Positions 1 through 8,722 of a stretch of 52,510 nucleotides of DNA are shown one piece after another; within the stretch, counting starts at the first letter, position 1; each line of letters opens with the position of its first letter. Below the pieces are notes generated by a model. The model searched no databases. It saw only the letters and a list, made by a program, of their open reading frames with translations, and had not been told where the DNA came from. The translations under genes and the position numbers were made by a program. The stretch lies in NCBI RefSeq assembly GCF_902489465.1, contig NZ_CABTZZ010000013.1:1-52510 (forward strand), given 5' to 3'. The stretch is from an uncultured Varibaculum sp. (GTDB lineage Bacteria; Actinomycetota; Actinomycetes; Actinomycetales; Actinomycetaceae).

Positions 1-732
1 AAATTAAAGACGGTCCTGGGCTACAATAAGCTGGTCTACAACTTCCAGAGAATCCCTCTTCTGGGCCACCTAATCCCAGACAAGCTCTACAAGGGGACGA
101 AAATTCAAGGCCTGATGTTTGCCCTGGTGGGATTGGTCTTTGCGGCTTCCCTAGTTAACCTGGTGGTAATGACTTCGGCCGCCTCGTCATGCAACTCGGG
201 GGTTTATTCCACCTCCCGCATGATGTACGCCATGGCACTGCGCAGTGACGCCCCGAAGCGTTTCCGAAAGCTTTCCCGTCGCTCCGTGCCCTTAAACGCG
301 CTGATAGTCACCTGTCTGTTCTTGCTTACCTCCATTGCTCTGATGGCAGTAGGCGGCACGGTAATGGAAGCGTTTACCCTAGTAACTTCGGTGGCCTCGG
401 TGCTATTTATGTTCGTGTGGGCCATGATAGTGGCCTCCTACGTGGAATTTCGCCGCCGCCTGCCCCAAAAGCATGAAGAATCGATATTCGCCATGCCGGG
501 CGGATACTTTTCAATCACGTTAATCAGTGTGTTTATTGTGGCAATGGTGTTCGTCCTCGCCCTCGATCCCGCAACCCTGTATGCCATGTTGGCGAGCCTA
601 CTGTGGATTGGTGTTATTGCTGCAGTGTCGTTCCTGGTACGCCGCACTCCACATAATGCCAAAGTTCGCGCCGAGTTCGCTGACCGTCGCCGCCGAGAAC
701 TAGCTGCCGCCCAGCGATACCACGCCCAATAA
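1..732 (+). CDS. AAT-family amino-acid permease, C-terminal part (D-serine/D-alanine/glycine CycA-like)
   Basis: Runs in from the left edge in frame from base 1 and stops at 730-732. From about codon 38 it matches the last third of AAT/APC amino-acid:proton symporters of the CycA type: a membrane helix, the stretch TSAASSCNSGVYSTSRMMYA (the family has TSAASSANSGVFSTSRML), a cytoplasmic loop with RRSVPLNAL, and four more membrane segments ending in a charged Arg-rich tail. Such proteins import neutral amino acids with protons across the cytoplasmic membrane. Odd: the first ~37 in-frame codons do not resemble CycA; they contain RIPLLGHLIPDKLY, which reminds me of the cytoplasmic start of ABC-2-type exporters. 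The gene may be a fusion or the sequence may be joined wrongly near base 110. Substrate is inferred from family resemblance only. Confidence 0.75.
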   Translation, partial: KLKTVLGYNKLVYNFQRIPLLGHLIPDKLYKGTKIQGLMFALVGLVFAASLVNLVVMTSAASSCNSGVYSTSRMMYAMALRSDAPKRFRKLSRRSVPLNALIVTCLFLLTSIALMAVGGTVMEAFTLVTSVASVLFMFVWAMIVASYVEFRRRLPQKHEESIFAMPGGYFSITLISVFIVAMVFVLALDPATLYAMLASLLWIGVIAAVSFLVRRTPHNAKVRAEFADRRRRELAAAQRYHAQ

Positions 733-771
733 CCCGCCCCGCAGATTCTAGGTTCTTTCTCCTGCTGTGTG

Positions 772-876
772 CACGGGGAAGAAGTTTTTCCTCCTGCCCA
801 AAAATTTGGAAAACGTAGCGGCGTTTTCCAAATTTTGCGCCCACCTAGCCTGCTCGGATAAAACTTCTCCCTCACG
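772..876. repeat. Family A nested palindromic repeat, copy 1
   Basis: Outer arms GGGGAAGAAGTTTTT and AAAACTTCTCCCT enclose the boxes CCTCCTGCCCA and GCCCACCTAGCCTGCTCGGA, which enclose an inner palindrome with arms AAATTTGGAAAACG and CGTTTTCCAAATTT. The same layout recurs at 8523, 8723, 20575 and 29954 with different arm sequences. It lies 40 bases after the permease stop, where it could also act as a transcription stop, although no plain T-run follows. Confidence 0.85.
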
Positions 877-905
877 CAAAGGGGGTACGGCTGGTACGCG
901 AATCC

Positions 906-935
906 CGCGAGGTACGCATTGAGCGTGCAGGGGCG
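906..935 (+). repeat. Motif C, copy 1 (about 30 bp)
   Basis: The stretch with core TACGCATTGAGCGTGCAGGG recurs inverted at 8648-8677 with one difference in the core. Both copies lie just outside a family A element. Function unknown. Confidence 0.6.
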
Positions 936-1052
936 GATTTATGCCGAAGGGCGAACAAGAACTCATTACTGAAAGCATCGGATTCTTACTAAACAAGCCG
1001 CCCGCCAAGTAGTCTTTTATTTTCAAGGCGCTGCGATAATAGTTCCCGCTTA

Positions 1053-1210
1053 CGGGTCGTGACCGGTAAAAGATGCGAGAGGGGACACGCCAATAATCAT
1101 TACACTTCACATCGGATACGTTCCCTTTAGGATAGATTCCTTTCTGCCCTTGTTTTACTTCTTGCGAGGGTCACTGGGGTTCCCCGAGCGCTTTTACCGG
1201 CCGTGACCCG
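1053..1210. repeat. Family B repeat (MITE-like), copy 1
   Basis: An element of about 158 bp with terminal inverted repeats: the left end has GACCGGTAAAAGATGCGAGA and the right end CGAGCGCTTTTACCGG, extended outward by CGGGTC and GACCCG. Copies 2 (20765) and 3 (30984) share the ends and much of the interior; this copy is the most divergent inside. It starts 27 bases beyond the stop of the minus-strand ATPase gene. No coding potential is apparent. Confidence 0.75.
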
Positions 1211-1236
1211 ACATTCGCGGGGAATTAACGAGAGAC

Positions 1237-2967
1237 TTAGGCAGAGTGGGCTTTTAGGTGGCGATAACGGCATAGTGCCGCGAAAATGTCTTGGAGTCGC
1301 GGCGCGGCCAGGAACGCCGGGTAACGCCCAGCGGCGAACGCCTGCCAGCTAGAGGACGCGAACTCGGCAGCGAAGCGGGCGCAGGCATCTGCAATAGTCT
1401 CTTTGCCGTTAGCGTCAGTGACCAAAGCTCGAATCGCGTAAGCAATCGCTTCTGCTTGACCGGGATCAACTACTTGGGCGAGGGCGGAAATATCGATTTC
1501 TTCGCGGTTCAACCGCAAAGTGGCGGTGCCTTCCGCGCGAGTTTTTTCGCGCCGCCCCGCAGGTGGAGGCGGGCAAGATAGCAGGAGACGTTTACGCGCT
1601 GGCTCCTGCGGCCAGTCAGGGGCTGCACTATCCGTACTACTTGCCGTCGATCCTGCCCCGCTCACTTCCCGCGCCCTGGCAGTGGCATCGTAGGGCAGAT
1701 AATTCTCAAGCAATAACACCTGGTCGGCTAAATCCAAGAAATCTCCCGAGCCTCCCATCACCATAATGGTGGACACCCCTAGTTCGTCCCGGATGCCTCC
1801 TACCCGGTCAATTAGGGGAATAATCGGTTCGCTGCGCACCAGCTGCCGCATCCGACTATCGCGTAACAACAGGTTGGTGGCCGAGGTATCTTCGTCAATC
1901 AGCAGCGCCCGCGAGCCGCATTCTATCGCTTCAGTAATCGCTGCGGCCTGCGAAGTTGAACCTGAGGCATTTTCAGTAAAGAACTCCGTGGTGTCAGCTC
2001 CGCCGGGCAAAGAACCGATAAATAAGGAAATATCGGTACCCCTGACCGCGCGCCCATCCTCAGCGCGCACTTTTATCGCATCGGGCAAAGTGGCTACCAG
2101 TTCGCGTCCATCCCCGGGAATATGGGGATACACTGAGCGTTCCAAGGCTTCTAACAAGGTAGATTTACCGTGATAGCCACCCCCTACAATCACAGTTATT
2201 CCTTTGGGGATCGCCATTCCAGATATTTTCCCGCTATAGGGCAGCTCTATAGTTTGTACCAGGGACGAGGGCGTATCCTCCCCTAATACCGTAGGTAGCT
2301 GGAAGCGCACCGCGTCTGTCATCGGTAAATCACTGATCCCGGAAGCCCGAGCCAGCAGCGCCCCATCCGCCACGAAAGCCACCCAGCCACGCTCATGAAG
2401 CATGTTTTGCAGTGCCTCATGGTCTTTGAGCGTGTGAATATGGCGAGTCAGATCGGCTAAATCTGGACCGTCGTCCTCACCGAAACATACGGTTTTATAT
2501 ACCAATTCGCACAGGTCATAGTCTAAAAATCGGGCAAAATTACGTCCTAAAATCCTCCGGCCTGCCGCTGGAAACGGTACCTGGACGCGCAGTTCCACCT
2601 CTTCTTCACTCAAGGTTACCGAGGAGCGTGGCAGGATTTCTTGCCCGACCGGCGCAATCCGCAGCTGCGCTTCAGATTTCCCACCCGGACGCCTCGCCCC
2701 AAAAATCTTCCGGGCTCGCCGCGCCAAAAAATCACCGGCAGCTATCCGCGCCAACTTATCTAAAGCAATCTCGGAGGGTATCTGGGCAGTATCCAGCGGT
2801 ACTAATATCCGGCAGGCTGAAGGCGGGGCGAAGGGATCAGACTGTACCCGGTCGATAGAGAAACTAAAGTCCCCGAAACTCCATTGCCCAAGCAGTTGTT
2901 TATAGCCTCCATAGGAGCGGCCATCTAGTGATTTCGTTTTTCGAATTAGCTCATCTGCATCCCGCAT
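1237..2967 (-). CDS. Predicted ATPase of the ABC class (COG3044 family)
   Basis: 576 residues, soluble, no signal peptide. The order fits the COG3044 family: an N-terminal domain beginning RDADELIRKTKSLDGRSYGGYK, then an ABC-type nucleotide-binding domain with the Walker A motif GGGYHGKST at residues 262-270 and a Walker B-like stretch ALLIDEDTSATNLL near residue 355, where an Asp-Glu pair is expected to activate water. Family members are widespread; their role is not established, though the trypanosome homologue MRB1590 binds RNA. It is transcribed divergently from nrdF across a 121-base gap, so it need not be functionally linked to it. The ATG at 2967 gives the expected N-terminus. A family B repeat follows its stop closely. 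Confidence 0.85.
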   Translation of the reverse strand: MRDADELIRKTKSLDGRSYGGYKQLLGQWSFGDFSFSIDRVQSDPFAPPSACRILVPLDTAQIPSEIALDKLARIAAGDFLARRARKIFGARRPGGKSEAQLRIAPVGQEILPRSSVTLSEEEVELRVQVPFPAAGRRILGRNFARFLDYDLCELVYKTVCFGEDDGPDLADLTRHIHTLKDHEALQNMLHERGWVAFVADGALLARASGISDLPMTDAVRFQLPTVLGEDTPSSLVQTIELPYSGKISGMAIPKGITVIVGGGYHGKSTLLEALERSVYPHIPGDGRELVATLPDAIKVRAEDGRAVRGTDISLFIGSLPGGADTTEFFTENASGSTSQAAAITEAIECGSRALLIDEDTSATNLLLRDSRMRQLVRSEPIIPLIDRVGGIRDELGVSTIMVMGGSGDFLDLADQVLLLENYLPYDATARAREVSGAGSTASSTDSAAPDWPQEPARKRLLLSCPPPPAGRREKTRAEGTATLRLNREEIDISALAQVVDPGQAEAIAYAIRALVTDANGKETIADACARFAAEFASSSWQAFAAGRYPAFLAAPRLQDIFAALCRYRHLKAHSA

Positions 2968-3088
2968 AGTTTCCTATTCTATGCCGCACGTTGACTCGCC
3001 TTGTAGACTGGCATGGTAGCCCCGGGGCAACTCCCAAACTTTACGAGGCGGCTGCGCGAATTAACTCAGAGGATGAAAGGGATTTTTC

Positions 3089-4063
3089 GTGACTGACAAG
3101 CTGAAACTGGCTGATACGATCCAGGCGATAAACTGGAACGATATCGAAGATGATAAAGATATGGAAGTTTGGGATCGACTCACGGGAAACTTTTGGTTGC
3201 CAGAAAAAATTCCGTTATCGAATGATCTACCTTCCTGGAAAACCTTGAAGCCGGAAGAACAGCTCATGACTAACCGAGTATTTACTGGCCTGACCCTACT
3301 TGATACCTTGCAGGGTACCGTGGGCGCGGTTTCGCTGATTCCGGACGCCCGCACCCCGCACGAGGAAGCGGTCTACACCAATATTGCTTTTATGGAGAGC
3401 GTGCACGCGAAGTCGTATTCTTCAATTTTCTCGACTTTGCTGTCTACCACGGAAATCAACGAGTCTTTCCGATGGAGTGAAGAAAACGAGAACCTACAGC
3501 GCAAAGCGCATATCATCATGAACTACTATCGGGGTGATGATCCGGAAAAACGTAAAGTGGCTTCCACCCTGCTAGAGTCTTTCCTTTTCTATTCCGGCTT
3601 TTATGCCCCTATGTACTGGTCGGCGCACGCCAAGCTGACTAACACCGCGGATTTGATTCGGCTGATCATTAGGGACGAAGCGGTGCATGGTTATTACATT
3701 GGCTATAAATACCAGTTAGCGGTTAACGAGTCCTCGCCGCAGCGGCAAGAAGAACTCAAGGATTACACCTTTGACCTGTTGACAGAGCTTTATGACAATG
3801 AAGAAGCCTACACTGAAGACCTGTATGACCCCCTGGGATTGACCGAGGACGTAAAGAAGTTCTTGCGTTACAACGCCAATAAAGCCCTGATGAACCTGGG
3901 GTACGAGGCGCTGTTCCCCGCGGACTCTACCGATGTGAACCCCGCGATTTTGGCGGCGCTTTCACCGTCGGCGGATGAAAACCATGATTTCTTCTCCGGG
4001 TCAGGATCTTCCTACGTGATCGGAGAGATTGTCGATACCGAGGACGACGACTGGGACTTCTAA
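3089..4063 (+). CDS. nrdF: Class Ib ribonucleoside-diphosphate reductase, beta (radical) subunit
   Basis: 324 residues, the usual NrdF length. NrdF carries the dimetal centre (Mn or Fe) and tyrosyl radical that NrdE needs to reduce ribonucleotides to deoxyribonucleotides in the cytoplasm. Visible metal-site motifs are FMESVHAKSYSSIF (Glu and His ligands, around residue 105) and RDEAVHGYYIGYK (Glu and His ligands, around residue 195). The C-terminus is acidic and ends DWDF, as expected for the tail that docks on the alpha subunit. Start is GTG at 3089, preceded by GGATGAAAGGGA. Unlike many genomes, nrdF is not in the nrdHIE operon: it faces it convergently with one unrelated gene between. I saw no clear NrdR box in its upstream gap. 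A strong hairpin terminator follows at 4143. Confidence 0.95.
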   Translation: MTDKLKLADTIQAINWNDIEDDKDMEVWDRLTGNFWLPEKIPLSNDLPSWKTLKPEEQLMTNRVFTGLTLLDTLQGTVGAVSLIPDARTPHEEAVYTNIAFMESVHAKSYSSIFSTLLSTTEINESFRWSEENENLQRKAHIIMNYYRGDDPEKRKVASTLLESFLFYSGFYAPMYWSAHAKLTNTADLIRLIIRDEAVHGYYIGYKYQLAVNESSPQRQEELKDYTFDLLTELYDNEEAYTEDLYDPLGLTEDVKKFLRYNANKALMNLGYEALFPADSTDVNPAILAALSPSADENHDFFSGSGSSYVIGEIVDTEDDDWDF

Positions 4064-4142
4064 GTTTCTTGCGCTTGGCGAGGACGCCGGCTGATTCTTA
4101 TGGAGCATAACCTCGCGTCCCGGCGCAGCAGCTAAAGAAAGC

Positions 4143-4179
4143 TTTTGATCCGCCTGCCTTATAGGCAGGCGGATCAAAA
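4143..4179 (+). terminator. Rho-independent terminator after nrdF
   Basis: Perfect 16-base arms TTTTGATCCGCCTGCC and GGCAGGCGGATCAAAA around a TTATA loop. The A/T ends of the stem provide the U-run on either strand, so it could work in both directions. It separates nrdF from the downstream dehydrogenase. Confidence 0.8.
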
Positions 4180-4244
4180 CATTTACCGGTTTATCTCTTA
4201 ACTCCTTTGCCCACAGCTGCCTTAAATCGGGTTATCGTAAAGGT

Positions 4245-5021
4245 ATGAGTGATATTCCTACTTACCCGCAGCCTCGCCCCGCTTCCCGCGTGTTAGTTAC
4301 TGGTGCTTCTACCGGTATTGGCGAGGCAACGGTTCGGCAACTACGTGCTAGCGGTTGGGCGGTAATCGCGGTAGCGCGTCGGCGTGAACGCCTGGAAAAG
4401 CTAGCGGAAGAAACCGGTTGTGAGTTCTTTGCCTGCGATTTAACTGACCGAGTGGCGGTTGAAGAAATGGTCGCTGACCTGTTATCAAAAGGGGCGCTGA
4501 CCGCGGTGGTTAATAACGCTGGTGGCGCCATCGGAACCGATTCGGTAGCGGATGGGAAAGTAGCGGACTGGGAACAGATGTATCAGCGCAACGTGGTTAC
4601 GGCTTTGAACGTCACCCAAGCTACTCTGCCTGCTCTGCGTGAAAATGGTGGCGACTTGCTGTATGTTACTTCTACTGCCGCCCTCGATACCTATCCCGGT
4701 GGCGGCGGATATGTGGCGGCTAAGCACGCCGAACAGATGATTCCCTTGACTTTGCGTCAAGAACTGGTGGGCGAGCCGGTACGCTTAATTGAAATCGCGC
4801 CGGGCATGGTGAAAACCCCCGAGTTTTCCCTAAATCGCCTGGGCTCTCGACAGGCCGCGGAGCAGGTCTATCGCGGTGTGGAAAAACCTTTAGTCGCCGC
4901 TGATATTGCGGATTTAATCAGCTGGTGCCTGTCGCGTCCGCCGCATGTGAATATCGACCGGGTAATTATCCGTCCGGTTGCCCAGGCTACCAACACTCTG
5001 GTAGCCCGCTCTGAGGACTAG
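4245..5021 (+). CDS. Short-chain dehydrogenase/reductase (SDR), YdfG-like
   Basis: 258 residues with a complete classical SDR plan: the nucleotide-binding motif TGASTGIG near residue 20, an Arg-rich stretch VARRRERL after beta-2 that suggests NADP(H) preference, NNAGGAIG near residue 91, catalytic Ser in LYVTSTAA and catalytic Tyr-Lys in YVAAKHA. The substrate cannot be told from sequence; YdfG-type enzymes oxidise 3-hydroxy acids and serine or reduce malonic semialdehyde. The ATG at 4245 lies 65 bases beyond the nrdF terminator, so it is probably its own transcript. Convergent with nrdE; the 136-base gap between them holds a weak GCAGAGC/GCTCTGC hairpin. Confidence 0.85.
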   Translation: MSDIPTYPQPRPASRVLVTGASTGIGEATVRQLRASGWAVIAVARRRERLEKLAEETGCEFFACDLTDRVAVEEMVADLLSKGALTAVVNNAGGAIGTDSVADGKVADWEQMYQRNVVTALNVTQATLPALRENGGDLLYVTSTAALDTYPGGGGYVAAKHAEQMIPLTLRQELVGEPVRLIEIAPGMVKTPEFSLNRLGSRQAAEQVYRGVEKPLVAADIADLISWCLSRPPHVNIDRVIIRPVAQATNTLVARSED

Positions 5022-5157
5022 ACCGCAGGTGGCGCAGAGCGCGAGTATCGGCTCTGCCTGTAGCCTTTAGGATTGACTGCCCCGGCCGCTAATCCTCGCA
5101 CCTGACGCGCGACCTCACAAATGGTCTCCCGGCTCTGCTAAGCCGCCCTCCGACCCC

Positions 5158-7314
5158 CTAGAGCATACAGGATACGCAGCCCTCAACCTCGGTTCCCTGC
5201 AGGGCGTGCTGACGCAGACGCATATAGTAAAGGGTTTTGATGCCCTTACGCCAAGCGTAAATATAGTTCTTGTTTACCTCGCGGGTAGTGACCGTATCCG
5301 GGTAGAACAGGGTTAAGCTGAGCCCTTGGTCTACGTGCTGGGTGGCCACCGCATAGGTGTCGATAATTTTTTGAGGTCCAATCTCGTAGGCGTCTTGGTA
5401 ATATTCCAGGTTGTCGTTATCCATATAGGGCGCCGGGTAGTAAACCCGCCCGATTTTACCCTCTTTACGAATCTCAATCTTGGCCACAATCGGGTGGATT
5501 GAGGAGGTGGAGTTATTGATATAGGAAATCGATCCGGTGGGCGGTACCGCTTGCAGATTCTGGTGGTACATTCCGTATTCCCGAACGTTCTGTGCCAATT
5601 GCTTCCAATCTTCACTGGTTGGCACCTTGATGGATGATTTTTCTAGCAGCTGACGGCATTTCTCGGTCTTGGGAGTCCAGTCCCCGTTAAGGTATTTCTC
5701 GAAATACTGCCCGGAATAATACTGCGAGTCCTCGAAGCCTTCGAAGCGTTCCCCGCGCTCTTTCGCAATCTTGCACGAGGCTTTAATCGCCTCGAATGCC
5801 ACGGTCATGAAATACATATTGGTGAAATCTAGGGCTTCTTCGCTGCCGTAGAATACCTTTTCCCGCGCTAGGTAACCATGGAGGTTCATTTGCCCGAGGC
5901 CAATAGCATGGCTCATGCGGTTACCGCGCTCAATCGAAGGTACTGCGCGAATATTTGACAAGTCAGATACGCTGGTCAGGCCGCGAATCGCGGTCTCAAT
6001 GGTGGCGGAAAAATCCGGAGAATCCATAGTCTTCGCAATATTTAGCGAAGCTAGGTTACAGGAAATATCTTTACCCACCTGCTCATAGGTGAGGTCTTCG
6101 TTGAACTCGCTCTTTTCCGAGACCTGCAGGATCTCTGAACACAGATTGGACATGGAGATCCGCCCCTTAATCGGGTTGGCGCGATTCACGGTGTCCTCGT
6201 AAACGATATAAGGATAGCCGGACTCGAACTGGATTTCCGCCAATGTCTGGAAGAAACGGCGCGCATCAATCTTCTTTTTGCGGATCCGCCCGTCCTCTAC
6301 CATTTCCCGATAATGCTCGGTAATGGAAATATCGCTCATCGGTTTCCCATAGACCCGCTCTATATCGTAGGGACTAAACAGGTACATGGGTTCTTTATTG
6401 CGTGCCAGGTGGAAAGTAATATCCGGGATTACCACCCCCAGGGACAGGGATTTAATTCGGATTTTCTCGTCCGCATTTTCCCGCTTGGTGTCCAAGAATT
6501 CCATAATGTCGGGGTGGTGAGCATTCAGATAAACCGCTCCGGCACCTTGCCGCGCCCCCAACTGGTTGGCATAAGAAAACGAATCCTCTAGTAGTTTCAT
6601 TACCGGAACTACCCCGGAGGACTGATTCTCGATTTTCTTAATGGGAGCACCCGCTTCCCGCAGGTTAGTTAAGGATAGGGCGACCCCTCCTCCGCGTTTT
6701 GACAGCTGCAGGGCAGAATTAATACCCCGCGCGATCGACTCCATATTGTCCTCGATGCGCAGCAGGAAGCAGGAAACTAGTTCCCCGCGGGCTTTCTTGC
6801 CCGCATTAAGGAAAGTGGGAGTGGCGGGCTGAAAACGTCCGGTCATGATTTCGTCTACTAGCTTTATTGCTAGTTCTTCATCCCCACGTGCCAGATAAAG
6901 CGCCACCATACATACCCGATCCTCGAAGCGTTCCAGGTACCGTTTACCGTCGAAAGTTTTCAAGGTATAGGAAGTGTAATATTTGAACGCCCCCAGGAAA
7001 GTGGGAAAACGGAATTTATAGGCATAGGCTCGCTTAAATAGATCTTTAATGAACTGGAACTGGTATTGATCCACGACTTCCTGCTCGTAATACCCCTGCT
7101 CTACCAGGTATTTCATTTTTTCTTCCAGGTCGTGGAAGAAGACAGTGTTCTGGTTTACGTGCTGCAGGAAGTATTGGCGAGCCGCCTCTTTATCTGCCCA
7201 AAATTGGATCTTACCCTCTTTGTCATACAGGTTTAGTTCCGCATTTAACGCGTGATAGTCCAGTTCCGGGGAGGGCGCGGTTTCTACTCCGGTGTCAGTT
7301 AGATTTTCTGCCAA
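5158..7314 (-). CDS. nrdE: Class Ib ribonucleoside-diphosphate reductase, alpha (catalytic) subunit
   Basis: 718 residues, the normal NrdE length. It catalyses reduction of ribonucleoside diphosphates using the radical from NrdF and electrons from NrdH. Visible: the short N-terminal domain without an ATP cone, ELVSCFLLRIEDNMESI with one of the redox cysteines, the catalytic loop in MSNLCSEILQ, and a C-terminal tail ending EVEGCVSCML, whose CxxC pair is the shuttle for thiol exchange. Start is TTG at 7314, inside the last codons of nrdI (16-base overlap), with AAAGGA upstream; this matches the family N-terminus and shows translational coupling. Operon nrdH-nrdI-nrdE. Expected to be controlled by NrdR through the boxes at 8200-8247. 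Confidence 0.96.
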   Translation of the reverse strand: MAENLTDTGVETAPSPELDYHALNAELNLYDKEGKIQFWADKEAARQYFLQHVNQNTVFFHDLEEKMKYLVEQGYYEQEVVDQYQFQFIKDLFKRAYAYKFRFPTFLGAFKYYTSYTLKTFDGKRYLERFEDRVCMVALYLARGDEELAIKLVDEIMTGRFQPATPTFLNAGKKARGELVSCFLLRIEDNMESIARGINSALQLSKRGGGVALSLTNLREAGAPIKKIENQSSGVVPVMKLLEDSFSYANQLGARQGAGAVYLNAHHPDIMEFLDTKRENADEKIRIKSLSLGVVIPDITFHLARNKEPMYLFSPYDIERVYGKPMSDISITEHYREMVEDGRIRKKKIDARRFFQTLAEIQFESGYPYIVYEDTVNRANPIKGRISMSNLCSEILQVSEKSEFNEDLTYEQVGKDISCNLASLNIAKTMDSPDFSATIETAIRGLTSVSDLSNIRAVPSIERGNRMSHAIGLGQMNLHGYLAREKVFYGSEEALDFTNMYFMTVAFEAIKASCKIAKERGERFEGFEDSQYYSGQYFEKYLNGDWTPKTEKCRQLLEKSSIKVPTSEDWKQLAQNVREYGMYHQNLQAVPPTGSISYINNSTSSIHPIVAKIEIRKEGKIGRVYYPAPYMDNDNLEYYQDAYEIGPQKIIDTYAVATQHVDQGLSLTLFYPDTVTTREVNKNYIYAWRKGIKTLYYMRLRQHALQGTEVEGCVSCML

Positions 7315-7712
7315 AACTCACTCAATCCTTTACGGCATATCTCGACGTCCTGGGGGGTTCCCAGAAGCTCATACTTGTACATAAACGGGATATTTAATTT
7401 TTGGGCGAGGATGTCGCCGGCAAGGCAATACGCTTTCCCAAAGTTTGTGTTTCCACTGGCGATAACCCCTACACAGTGTTCGCGGTTGCTCTTTTCGTTT
7501 AAGAACTTGATTACCTGCTTAGGTACAGCCCCTTTAATGTTTCCGCCCCCATAGGTGGGAACCACAATCACGTAGGGCTCGTTTACATAAAGGAATTCGT
7601 CACGAGGACGCAGCGGAATCCTTTTATTGCGAAAGCCAAGTTTTTCTACAAAACGCTTGGTGTTACCCGTTGCGGAAGAAAAGTAGACCAGCAGAGGTTC
7701 CCTATCGCTCAC
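7299..7712 (-). CDS. nrdI: Flavodoxin-like NrdI protein
   Basis: 137 residues. NrdI is an FMN flavodoxin that supplies the oxidant needed to build the Mn(III)2-tyrosyl radical in NrdF. The phosphate-binding loop VYFSSATGNTKRF is at the N-terminus, followed by the PTYGGG loop (about residues 53-58) and ASGNTNFG (about 86-93), all typical of NrdI. Start is GTG at 7712 with AAGGCAGG upstream. It sits between nrdH (142 bases upstream) and nrdE, which it overlaps. Confidence 0.95.
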   Translation of the reverse strand: MSDREPLLVYFSSATGNTKRFVEKLGFRNKRIPLRPRDEFLYVNEPYVIVVPTYGGGNIKGAVPKQVIKFLNEKSNREHCVGVIASGNTNFGKAYCLAGDILAQKLNIPFMYKYELLGTPQDVEICRKGLSEFWQKI

Positions 7713-7854
7713 CTTTGACCTGCCTTACTGTTTTCGCTTCTCGCTAATACCTGCTCTGGGATGCACTATTAATATTGCTTCCGCAATACCGCCCCCCTGG
7801 AGGGCACGAAGTATCCGGAATATATTTTAAAAGCTTTTGGAGGACCCGCCCACC

Positions 7855-8103
7855 CTAGGCGGTAGCTGCCGCACGCGCAGCGACCACCATGCCCTTGATT
7901 TTATCGGGACGGAATCCGCTCCAAGAATCGGTATCAGTTACCACTACCGGAGCCTGTACGAAACCCAAAGACTTTACATGCTCGAGAGCATCTGGATCCT
8001 GGCTCATATCAACTTCCGCGTAAGCAATTCCTTGCTTTTTGAGAGCGCGCTTGGTCGCATCACACTGTACGCAACGAGGCTTAGAGTAAACGGTGACCGA
8101 CAT
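7855..8103 (-). CDS. nrdH: Glutaredoxin-like protein NrdH
   Basis: 82 residues. NrdH is the small thioredoxin-like electron donor of class Ib reductase. The redox motif CVQC is at residues 11-14, followed by T at 17; the later stretch VDMSQDPDALEHVKSLGF and WSGFRPDKI are typical of the family. I chose the ATG at 8103 because AAGGAG lies seven bases upstream and the protein then begins MSVTVYSKP like its homologues; an in-frame upstream start at 8148 would add 15 unlikely residues. First gene of the nrdHIE operon. Confidence 0.94.
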   Translation of the reverse strand: MSVTVYSKPRCVQCDATKRALKKQGIAYAEVDMSQDPDALEHVKSLGFVQAPVVVTDTDSWSGFRPDKIKGMVVAARAAATA

Positions 8104-8199
8104 GTTTCTGCGCTCCTTAATTTGGCTTTGTTCGTCTGCGCTATTCAAAGAATAACATCAATGTAGTTCTTATGCCGCCACATTTAGGCGGTGAAGTAA

Positions 8200-8247
8200 A
8201 CACTACACCTAGTATTGACTTAACACCAGTACCCCAAGATAATGTGG
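8200..8247 (-). promoter_or_regulatory. Pair of NrdR boxes upstream of nrdHIE
   Basis: Box 1 at 8200-8215 reads ACACTACACCTAGTAT, close to the NrdR consensus acaCwAtATaTwGtgt. Box 2 at 8232-8247 reads CCCCAAGATAATGTGG, which by my count agrees at 11-12 of 16 positions. They start 32 bases apart, about three helical turns, which is the spacing known for NrdR-regulated promoters. The nrdH start is about 100 bases away. The nrdR gene itself is not in the window. Confidence 0.7.
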
Positions 8248-8522
8248 TTGGGGATAATCGGTGGAAAGAGCGCGAATTTCTGGGGATACCCAGTGAACCC
8301 GAACAATCTACTAGCTGGATACCCGGCACCTGCCTGCCTTTTAGGATGAAAACTAGTTCGAGATGATTGGTGAGCGGTTCCACCAAAAATTGTGGATAAA
8401 ACTTTCCCCGGCGTGTCGCAGGAGCCGTGGCGCTTCCTCTCCAGTTACGAACAGCGCGGGGGCTGAGTTTTTCCTTTCGCAGTCGTCCGCGCACAGGGGC
8501 GGATTTCACCTATAAATTGCCA

Positions 8523-8628
8523 CGCGAGGGAAAAGTTTGTCCTCCCGCCCAAGAATTCGGGAAACGTAGCGGCGTTTCCCAAATTCTTATGCCCACCGCG
8601 CCCACTCGGACTAAACTTTTCCCTCGCG
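8523..8628. repeat. Family A nested palindromic repeat, copy 2
   Basis: Outer arms CGCGAGGGAAAAGTTT and AAACTTTTCCCTCGCG pair perfectly; inner arms AAGAATTCGGGAAACG and CGTTTCCCAAATTCTT pair with one mismatch. The boxes CCTCCCGCCCA and GCCCACCGCGCCCACTCGGA lie between them. Loose arm-like pieces also occur just upstream (8392-8412 and 8453-8480), so the spacer looks like a pile-up of such elements. Confidence 0.85.
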
Positions 8629-8647
8629 CTAGTCCCAGATTTTGCTT

Positions 8648-8677
8648 CGCGCCCCTGCACGCTCAGTGCGTATCTCT
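8648..8677 (-). repeat. Motif C, copy 2
   Basis: The stretch with core CCCTGCACGCTCAGTGCGTA is the reverse complement of the motif at 906-935 with one difference in the core. As with copy 1, it lies just outside a family A element, here 20 bases beyond copy 2. Confidence 0.6.
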
Positions 8678-8722
8678 CGGTTCTTGTTCCCGCTGAGATG
8701 TTTACGTGTGTGGTACCAGCGA

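Noticed and set aside
438..1110. Overlapping minus-strand reading frames across family A copy 1 that encode similar peptides (NLENAATF-like) to frames in other A copies
   Set aside because: The similarity comes from the repeat DNA itself; the frames have no consistent start or ribosome-binding site and change with the variable arms.
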